Source: Cupriavidus pauculus
Lineage (GTDB): Bacteria > Pseudomonadota > Gammaproteobacteria > Burkholderiales > Burkholderiaceae
Direction of reading: 5' to 3'
NCBI RefSeq assembly: GCF_008801835.1
Contig: NZ_VZOW01000002.1
Coordinates: forward strand, 186,001-250,000
DNA length: 64,000 bases
The translations under genes and the position numbers were made by a program. The notes under the pieces were generated by a model, which was not told where the DNA came from, searched no databases, and was given only the letters and a program-made list of their open reading frames with translations. Shown here in pieces: positions 58,221 to 64,000 of this stretch (its first letter is position 1; each line of letters begins with the position of its first letter).

Positions 58221-58245
58221 CCTCAAACGAGATTTTTTCGATGGC

Positions 58246-58275
58246 TTTATACGCTCCCGTCATAAAGACCACCAA
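58246..58275 (-). promoter_or_regulatory. metNIQ promoter
   Basis: Minus-strand TTGGTG (58275-58270) and TATAAA (58251-58246) with 18-base spacing; transcription would start near 58239, giving a leader of about 115 bases. Confidence 0.55.
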
Positions 58276-58297
58276 AAAGAGCCGCGAAAAGCTCTTT
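58276..58297 (-). terminator. Terminator of the deacetylase-like gene
   Basis: AAAGAGC and GCTCTTT pair around TTTTCGCG, ending in T. It abuts the stop codon, and its tail overlaps the metN -35. Confidence 0.8.
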
Positions 58298-59272
58298 TCA
58301 GGCGTCCATCAGCGCCTTGAGATGGGCGAATACGCTGCGGGCCAGCGCGCTGAGGTTATAGCCGCCCTCGAGACAACTGACGATGCGGCCATGGGCGTGG
58401 GCGCGTGCCACGTCCACCAGTTGCTGGGTGATCCAGGTGTAATCCTGCTCTACCAAACCCATCTGGCCGAGATCGTCCTCCCGGTGCGCGTCGAAACCTG
58501 CCGAAATAAACAGCATTTCCGGCTTGAACTCGTTCAGGCGCGGCAGCCAGATCGTCTCCACCACTTCGCGCACCGCCAGGCCATTCGTATAAGCGGGGAG
58601 CGGGATATTCGACATATTGGTCGCAATATGTTCCGTGCCGCTATAGGGATAGAACGGATGCTGAAAGAAGCTGCACATCATGACCTGGGAGTCATCGCGA
58701 AACGCCGCTTCCGTGCCGTTGCCATGGTGCACGTCGAAATCGATAATCGCCACGCGCTGCAGGCCGTGCGCCGCCAGCGCATGACGGGCCGCAATGGCGA
58801 CGTTATTGAAAAAGCAGAAACCCATCGCCCGGTCCGGTTCGGCGTGGTGACCGGGCGGACGCACGCAGCAGAACGCATTTTCGATTTCGCCGGCCATTAC
58901 GGCATCGGTCGCCGCCACAGCAGCGCCGGCGGCATGGGTCGCCGCGGTCAGCGTGTGTCGATTCATCGACGTATCGGGATCGATCGGAAAATATCCGGTC
59001 GACGGACTGTTGGCGGCCAGCCCCGCGACATAGTCGGGCCGATGCACGCGCTCGATCTGCGCTTCGGTGGCGGCAGGCGCCTCGCGCCGGTCCAGCAGCC
59101 CATCGATTCCATGCGAAATCAGATGATCTTCGATGGCCTGCAGCCGTTCCGGGCATTCGGGATGGAAATGTCCCATCTCGTGCAACAGGAACGACGGATG
59201 CGTGTAATAGCCCGTTGGCATTTTTGATTGCGGGTCAAGTTTGTCTCCAGCCGTTACGTTAGCACAGGACAT
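58298..59272 (-). CDS. Histone deacetylase-like (class II type) amidohydrolase
   Basis: Zn-dependent deacetylase of the arginase/HDAC fold, 324 residues. Motifs: GYYTHPSFLLHEMGHFHPECPERL, RPPGHHAEPDRAMGFCFFNN (His pair), DFDVHHGNGT (metal Asp and His), and ISAGFDAHREDDLGQM. Bacterial members act on acetylated polyamines, acetoin-related or unknown targets. ATG at 59272 has GAGGG upstream; ATG at 59221 is an alternative nearer the family start. Divergent from mltB. Confidence 0.9.
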   Translation of the reverse strand: MSCANVTAGDKLDPQSKMPTGYYTHPSFLLHEMGHFHPECPERLQAIEDHLISHGIDGLLDRREAPAATEAQIERVHRPDYVAGLAANSPSTGYFPIDPDTSMNRHTLTAATHAAGAAVAATDAVMAGEIENAFCCVRPPGHHAEPDRAMGFCFFNNVAIAARHALAAHGLQRVAIIDFDVHHGNGTEAAFRDDSQVMMCSFFQHPFYPYSGTEHIATNMSNIPLPAYTNGLAVREVVETIWLPRLNEFKPEMLFISAGFDAHREDDLGQMGLVEQDYTWITQQLVDVARAHAHGRIVSCLEGGYNLSALARSVFAHLKALMDA

Positions 59273-59341
59273 GCGCGCGCCCTCGGCCCCGAAACTTCGT
59301 AACCAACCGCGCGGATCGGGCGATGCATAAAACACATCCGC

Positions 59342-59347
59342 TATACT
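59342..59347 (+). promoter_or_regulatory. Candidate -10 box of mltB
   Basis: TATACT, 24 bases before the mltB ATG; AAAGGA follows as ribosome site. Confidence 0.5.
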
Positions 59348-59370
59348 CGGTGCGACTTGCAAAGGACAAC

Positions 59371-60477
59371 ATGACAGATCCACAGCGCCCCTTGCGCCGC
59401 CCATTGATGGGCGCCGCATTTACCGCTGCCGCACTGGGCCTCTGCGGCATTTCTCCAGGCCTCTTCGCCGCCGGCAAGCGCCGCGTGAGCGTGCGTGAAG
59501 AAGAAATCGACCCGGGCCGCTATCAGAATCATCCGCAAGCACGCGCATTCATCGACGACATGGTGGCGCGCAATGGATTTCAGCGCACCGAACTGGAATC
59601 GTATTTCGGGCAGGCTGTTTATAGCGCTACCGTAGCGCGGCTGATCATGCCGCCCACCACGCCGGGCAAGAAAAGCTGGCGCGCCTACCGTTCCCGCTTT
59701 ATCGAGCCGATCCGTATCAACGCCGGCGTCCGCTTCTGGCAACAGAATCGCGAAACGCTGCGCCGAGCGGAAGCCGAATTCGGCGTGCCCGCTTCGGTCA
59801 TCGTCGGCATTATCGGCGTGGAAACGATTTATGGCCGCGATATGGGTACGTTTCGCGTGATGGACTCACTTTCCACGCTCGCCTTCGATTACCCCGATAC
59901 GCCGAATCGCGAAGCCCGCACCAAGCTGTTTCGCGATCAGTTGGCCGATTATCTGCTGTGGTGCCGCGACACCAAAACCGATGTGTTTTCGGTGCTTGGC
60001 TCTTATGCGGGCGCCATCGGCATTCCGCAGTTCATGCCGACCAGCCTGCGCGAGTATGCGATCGACTACGACGGCGACGGGCATATCGATTTGCGCAACA
60101 GCCCCGCCGACGCCATTGGCAGCGTCGGGCGCTTTTTGCAACTGCATGGATGGGAGCAGAATCGTCCCGTGGTCTGGCGCATTGCCGGCGACGCGGGCAG
60201 CCAGGGCGTCGCCGTGGCGGCAGCCGACGGCGAGCCGTGGCCCACGCGCACATTGAACCAGCTGACGCGTGCAGGACTGCGCGTGGACGAGCCGATCGAT
60301 GTGCAGCGCGAAGGCGAAGCGGGGGTGTTGATTGTCGACCTGCCCACGCCGGATCAGCCCACCGAGTACATCATCGGCCTGCGCAACTTCTACGTGCTGA
60401 CGCGCTACAACCGCAGCTTCTTCTACGCCTTGGCCGTCTATCAGCTTGGCGAGGCAGTAAAGGCCGCGATGAGCTGA
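59371..60477 (+). CDS. mltB: Lytic murein transglycosylase B
   Basis: Cleaves peptidoglycan to 1,6-anhydromuropeptides. 368 residues: signal sequence with Arg-rich start, then FIDDMVARNGF, catalytic Glu in IIGVETIYGRDMGTF, AGAIGIPQFMPTSLREYAIDYDGDG and LRNFYVLTRYNRSFFYALAVYQL. The LGLC near residue 24 does not meet the lipobox rule, so it is probably not a lipoprotein, unlike E. coli MltB. Confidence 0.94.
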   Translation: MTDPQRPLRRPLMGAAFTAAALGLCGISPGLFAAGKRRVSVREEEIDPGRYQNHPQARAFIDDMVARNGFQRTELESYFGQAVYSATVARLIMPPTTPGKKSWRAYRSRFIEPIRINAGVRFWQQNRETLRRAEAEFGVPASVIVGIIGVETIYGRDMGTFRVMDSLSTLAFDYPDTPNREARTKLFRDQLADYLLWCRDTKTDVFSVLGSYAGAIGIPQFMPTSLREYAIDYDGDGHIDLRNSPADAIGSVGRFLQLHGWEQNRPVVWRIAGDAGSQGVAVAAADGEPWPTRTLNQLTRAGLRVDEPIDVQREGEAGVLIVDLPTPDQPTEYIIGLRNFYVLTRYNRSFFYALAVYQLGEAVKAAMS

Positions 60478-60500
60478 TCGATCCGTCAGTCCCATAAACA

Positions 60501-60532
60501 AAAGCCCCGCGTCGACAACCCGCGGGGCCTTT
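60501..60532. terminator. Shared terminator of mltB and cysM
   Basis: GCCCCGCG and CGCGGGGC pair around a nine-base loop; T-runs occur on both strands (CCTTTG on plus, CTTTTG on minus). Confidence 0.8.
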
Positions 60533-60548
60533 GCTGCGGGACCGACGA

Positions 60549-61451
60549 TCAGGCCGGAAACACTCCAGTCGACAGATAGCGATCGCCGCGGTCGCATACG
60601 ACGAATACGATCGTGGCGTTCTCGACTTCTTCGGCAACCTTCAGCGCCACGCAGAGCGCGCCCGCCGCCGAGATCCCGCAGAAAATGCCTTCCTCGCGCG
60701 CCATCCGGCGCGCCATATGCTCGGCGTCGGCCTGCGTCACCGGCTCTTGCCGATCGACATACTTCGGGTCATAGATCTTTGGCAAGTACGCTTCCGGCCA
60801 CTTCCGAATGCCCGGAATCCGCGAACCTTCCGCCGGCTGCGCGCCGACGATCTGGATGGCTGGATTCTTTTCCTTGAGGAAACGCGATACGCCAGTAATA
60901 GTGCCCGTCGTGCCCATCGCCGACACGAAGTGCGTGATGCGGCCTTCGGTATCGCGCCACAATTCCGGGCCAGTGGTCTCGTAATGCGACAGCGGGTTAT
61001 CGGGGTTCGCGAACTGGTCGAGGATCACGCCCTTGCCCTCGCGCTCCATGGCGTCGGCCAGATCGCGCGCGTATTCCATGCCGCCCTTGACCGGGGTGAG
61101 GATGATCTCGGCGCCGTAAGCCGCCATGCTTTGGCGACGCTCCAGGCTGAGATCCTCGGGCATGATCAGCACCATGCGGTAGCCGCGAATTGCCGCCGCC
61201 ATGGCCAACGCGATACCGGTATTGCCGGACGTGGCTTCGATCAGCGTGTCGCCAGGCTTGATACGCCCGCGCTCTTCCGCACGCCGGATCATCGACACCG
61301 CAGGGCGATCCTTGACCGAACCGGCAGGATTGTTCCCTTCGAGCTTGCCGAGGATGACATTGCCACGCGCTTCGATAGCAGCACCGGGAATGCGTTGCAG
61401 TCGTACCAGCGGCGTGTTGCCGATGGTGTCTTCAATCGTTTTGTAGGCCAT
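60549..61451 (-). CDS. cysM: Cysteine synthase B
   Basis: PLP enzyme making cysteine from O-acetylserine with sulphide or thiosulphate. 300 residues: IGNTPLVRLQR, Lys47 of PAGSVKDRPA holds PLP, ATSGNTGIALAMAA, and VSAMGTTGTITGVSRFLKE. Length and the KLEGNNPAGSVKDR form favour CysM over CysK. ATG at 61451 chosen; frame open to 61484. Confidence 0.94.
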   Translation of the reverse strand: MAYKTIEDTIGNTPLVRLQRIPGAAIEARGNVILGKLEGNNPAGSVKDRPAVSMIRRAEERGRIKPGDTLIEATSGNTGIALAMAAAIRGYRMVLIMPEDLSLERRQSMAAYGAEIILTPVKGGMEYARDLADAMEREGKGVILDQFANPDNPLSHYETTGPELWRDTEGRITHFVSAMGTTGTITGVSRFLKEKNPAIQIVGAQPAEGSRIPGIRKWPEAYLPKIYDPKYVDRQEPVTQADAEHMARRMAREEGIFCGISAAGALCVALKVAEEVENATIVFVVCDRGDRYLSTGVFPA

Positions 61452-61560
61452 GGTGCGGGGGTCAGTCGGTTTTTCGTGGGTCATTGTAATGCAGCAACCT
61501 TACCCGCATCGCGGACCGGGGCAATCGACCCGGCCCGCGTCACTCGCGAAACTCGCACGA

Positions 61561-62886
61561 TCAGTGCGTGAGCCCCTGCTCTTCGGCGCGGCCCTTGCCC
61601 AGCAGGTGGTAGAGCAGGATCGCCCCGAACGTGGCGGTGCCGATACCGCCCAGCGTCATTCCGCCCAGCTTCAGCGTCAGGTCGCCCGCCGCCACCGTCA
61701 GCGTGGCCCCCACGGTGATCAGGTTGCGTGAACTCGAGAAATCGACGTGGTTCTGGACCCAGATACGGCCAGCCGTCGCCGAAATCAGGCCGAACACGAC
61801 AATGGTCAGCCCACCAATCACCGGTCCCGGAATCGTGAGGATCAGCGCGCCAAACTTGGGTGAAAAGCCAAGCAGGATGGCCACCGCGGCAGCCACCACG
61901 AAGATCAGCGTCGAGTAGATCTTGGTGACGGCCATCACGCCCATGTTTTCGGCGTAGGTGGTCACGCCCGTGCCACCACCCGACGCCGACAGCATCGTCG
62001 CGACGCCATCGCCGATGAACGCGCGACCGATGTATGGATCGAGATTGCGTCCCGTCATTACGCCGATCGCCTTGATGTGCCCAAGGTTTTCCGCCACGAG
62101 CACGATCGCCACCGGCGCAATCAGCAGCATCGCATTGATCTGGAACACGGGCGCGGTGAACTCCGGCATGCCGAACCAGTTGGCTGCCGCCACGCCCGAA
62201 AAATCGATGGCCTTGCCCATGCCCATCATGTTGGTGGCCACGAAGTACGCGAGGTATCCTGCCAGCCCACCGAGCAGCACAGGCAGGCGCCCGAGCATAC
62301 CGGGCGCGCGTACGGCAATGAGCCCCACTGCAAGCACCGTCAGCAGCCCGACCCACGTATCGAGCGGCGCACCGCTGACCGCCTTGACCGCCACGGGCGC
62401 CAGGTTCAGGCCGATGGCCGCGACGATCGCGCCTGTCACCACGGGAGGCATCAGCTTTTCGACCCACGCATAACCGACGGCCTGGACGATCAGACCAATC
62501 ACCGTATAGAGCGCACCCGCGGCGATGATCCCACCGAGCGCCAGCGGGATGTTGGGATTCGGTCCGCTACCCCCGTAGCCGGTTGCGGCGATCACCACGG
62601 CAATGAAGGCGAAGCTCGATCCAAGGTAGCTCGGCACGCGACCGCGCACGCATAAGAAGAACAGTAATGTGCCGACGCCCGAGAACAGGATGGCGATATT
62701 CGGATGGAAACCCATCAGGATGGGCGCGATGGCCGTGGAGCCGAACATCGCCACCACGTGCTGGATGCCCGCCAGCAAGGTCTGCCCGGCAGGCAGCCGC
62801 TCGTCGGGGCCGATCACGCCCGAGGTCTTGAGCCGCCACGTCGGCAGGAAACCCCCGTCGTCAGTACTGCCCTGGCCATTCGCCAT
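61561..62886 (-). CDS. uraA: NCS2 family uracil permease
   Basis: Nucleobase:cation symporter of 441 residues with about 14 membrane segments. It has the NCS2 hallmarks QHVVAMFG (residues 42-49) and GVTTYAENMGVMAVTK, the uracil-type ENxGVMA form, then GPVIGGLTIVVFGLISATAGR. Uracil is the likely substrate; a purine cannot be excluded. A GGTGGC/GCCACC stem at 62941-62955 lies in its leader. Together with upp it could serve uracil salvage. Confidence 0.9.
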   Translation of the reverse strand: MANGQGSTDDGGFLPTWRLKTSGVIGPDERLPAGQTLLAGIQHVVAMFGSTAIAPILMGFHPNIAILFSGVGTLLFFLCVRGRVPSYLGSSFAFIAVVIAATGYGGSGPNPNIPLALGGIIAAGALYTVIGLIVQAVGYAWVEKLMPPVVTGAIVAAIGLNLAPVAVKAVSGAPLDTWVGLLTVLAVGLIAVRAPGMLGRLPVLLGGLAGYLAYFVATNMMGMGKAIDFSGVAAANWFGMPEFTAPVFQINAMLLIAPVAIVLVAENLGHIKAIGVMTGRNLDPYIGRAFIGDGVATMLSASGGGTGVTTYAENMGVMAVTKIYSTLIFVVAAAVAILLGFSPKFGALILTIPGPVIGGLTIVVFGLISATAGRIWVQNHVDFSSSRNLITVGATLTVAAGDLTLKLGGMTLGGIGTATFGAILLYHLLGKGRAEEQGLTH

Positions 62887-63084
62887 GTTTTTCTCTCCCT
62901 GTCAGCGGTACGTCTGTAGTTGGATAAGGCCGCTTGCGATGGTGGCGCAGCCACCTGCCGCAACGGCGTTGCGCATGATACCCCGCACCCAGTAGCGTGC
63001 AAATTGGCATGGCTGCGGTGTGCGATGTCAGCCAAGCACAACGCATACCAGCCATGCCAGTTGACGCGCGATGGCGCCGCTCCG

Positions 63085-63477
63085 TCAGCGAGCCGCTGCC
63101 GCCTTGGCCGCGGGCTTGGCCGCAGGCTTGGCATCCTTGCGCGCGGTCGTTGCCGCGGCACCGAAGGTCAGCCCTGCTTCCTGCAGATGGGCGACCGACT
63201 TCGGTCCCACTCCGGGCACGCGGTCCGACAGGTCGCCGGCGTCCTTGTAGGCGCCGTTTTTGTCGCGCTCTTCGAGAATGCGTTTGGCCGTAGCGGGCCC
63301 GATGCCCTTGACGGACATCAGCGCGGCTTCGTCGGCACTGTTGACGTCGACATCGGCATACGCCGGCTGGATGCCGGACAGGGCAAGCAGCAGCGCGAGC
63401 GCCATGCCCGCGCGTCGCCAGCCGCGCAGCAGCGCCGCGCCAACATGAGAGAGGGAAATAGCAGACGTCTTGTGCAT
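63085..63477 (-). CDS. comEA: ComEA family helix-hairpin-helix DNA-binding protein
   Basis: 130 residues: signal peptide (core ALALLLALSG, cleaved after AYA), two helix-hairpin-helix motifs (VDVNSADEAALMSVKGIG and VPGVGPKSVAHL) and a Lys/Ala/Pro tail. ComEA holds incoming DNA in the periplasm during natural transformation. GGAG lies 8 bases before the ATG. No other competence gene is nearby. Confidence 0.9.
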   Translation of the reverse strand: MHKTSAISLSHVGAALLRGWRRAGMALALLLALSGIQPAYADVDVNSADEAALMSVKGIGPATAKRILEERDKNGAYKDAGDLSDRVPGVGPKSVAHLQEAGLTFGAAATTARKDAKPAAKPAAKAAAAR

Positions 63478-63689
63478 CAGAAAACTCCTTTCCTTGATTG
63501 GGATGCCCGCCGCTTCGTGCAGCGGGGACCGTCAGGATAGAAGTCCGAATCGACGTCAGAAATGGCCGGACACACAAGTTCACATCACCCGCGCGGATAT
63601 GTGTCCGACCGACTTATCGGCGTTGCATTTCCCGCGGTTCAGCGAAGACTGCGCAAAGCCGTCGTGGTGCGCGCGCGACAGTCACGCCA

Positions 63690-64000
63690 TCAAGCGCGTT
63701 CCAGCAGCCACTGGCAATAACGGCTCACGCCTTCCTGCACGGTGAGGAAAGGCGCGTCATAGCCGGCCGCGCGCAGTCGCGAGACATCGGATTGCGTGAA
63801 GCACTGGTACTTGCCACGCAGCGCGTCGGGAAACTTCACGTATTCGACCAGGCCTTCCTGGACCATATCGTCCAGCGAAAGCTGCGGCTTGCCCTCGGCC
63901 TCGCGCAGTGCATTCACCACCGACACGGCGATGTCGTTGAACGGCTGCGAGCGTCCCGTACCAAGATTGAAGATGCCGGATTTTTCCGGATGATCGAGGA
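63690..64000 (-). CDS. hldD: ADP-glyceromanno-heptose 6-epimerase, C-terminal part
   Basis: The right edge cuts the gene; 103 codons remain. Visible: [20 protein letters not shown] and [19 protein letters not shown], both characteristic of HldD/RfaD. It epimerises ADP-D-glycero to ADP-L-glycero-D-manno-heptose for LPS inner core. The 212 bases to comEA hold only a GGACACA/TGTGTCC pair with a long loop. Confidence 0.93.
   Translation of the reverse strand, partial: LDHPEKSGIFNLGTGRSQPFNDIAVSVVNALREAEGKPQLSLDDMVQEGLVEYVKFPDALRGKYQCFTQSDVSRLRAAGYDAPFLTVQEGVSRYCQWLLERA

Noticed and set aside
58126..58240. Known SAM riboswitch in the metN leader
   Set aside because: I could not match the stems or joining bases to SAM-I or SAM-II consensus by eye; kept only as an undefined leader.
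59371..60477. MltB as a lipoprotein
   Set aside because: LGLC has Leu rather than Ala, Gly or Ser before Cys, so the lipobox rule fails.

Overview
The window is GC-rich, densely coded chromosomal DNA of a betaproteobacterium, most likely a Burkholderiaceae member of the Cupriavidus/Ralstonia type. This is inferred from protein sequence character, TACAAT/TATAAT-like -10 boxes, and the gene orders yebC-purD-hemF-nadD-rsfS-rlmH-maf-rng, rpsP-rimM-trmD-rplS and hldD-comEA-(permease)-cysM-mltB. I found no insertion sequence, prophage, CRISPR array, tRNA or rRNA gene.

Layout. 1-4.2 kb: BMP-type (nucleoside-like) ABC importer, ATPase cut by the left edge, two permeases and a lipoprotein. 4.4-9.4 kb: YkvA protein, mgsA with an atypical SDR, an EamA exporter, a Bug-type binding protein, upp and a 54-residue membrane protein. 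9.5-11 kb: HerA-like ATPase. 11.3-18.8 kb: the housekeeping block yebC to rng. 18.9-19.5 kb: a CheD-like protein of unknown role.

19.7-32.8 kb is the most interesting part: a full carbon-phosphorus lyase locus. phnCDE (uptake) plus a PhnZ-like HD oxygenase lie behind a near-consensus Pho box. phnF-phnM1-DUF1045-phnN run leftwards and phnGHIJKL-phnM2 run rightwards from a shared promoter region with a palindrome that overlaps the putative phnG -10 box. No phnP is present; the DUF1045 protein has the two HxT motifs of 2H phosphoesterases and may replace it. There are two clearly different PhnM proteins.

33-41.6 kb: lipoprotein, AhpD-like peroxidase-related protein, msbA, two LPS-type glycosyltransferases and dnaE. 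41.8-45.8 kb: trhO, Nudix CoA pyrophosphatase and the rpsP operon. 46-51.7 kb: small secreted and TM2 proteins, a LysR regulator, a PA0069-type radical SAM gene with an exact LexA box, and a divergent Lrp/dadA pair. 51.8-55.4 kb: acyl-CoA dehydrogenase and etfBA. 55.6-58.3 kb: metNIQ, with an attenuator-like leader. 58.3-64 kb: HDAC-like deacetylase, mltB, cysM, uracil permease, comEA and the 3' end of hldD.

Phosphonate logic: PhnCDE import phosphonates; PhnG-L and PhnM build and cleave the ribosyl-phosphonate; a cyclic phosphodiesterase (candidate DUF1045) and PhnN turn the ribosyl product into PRPP. Uptake looks PhoB-controlled and catabolism PhnF-controlled.
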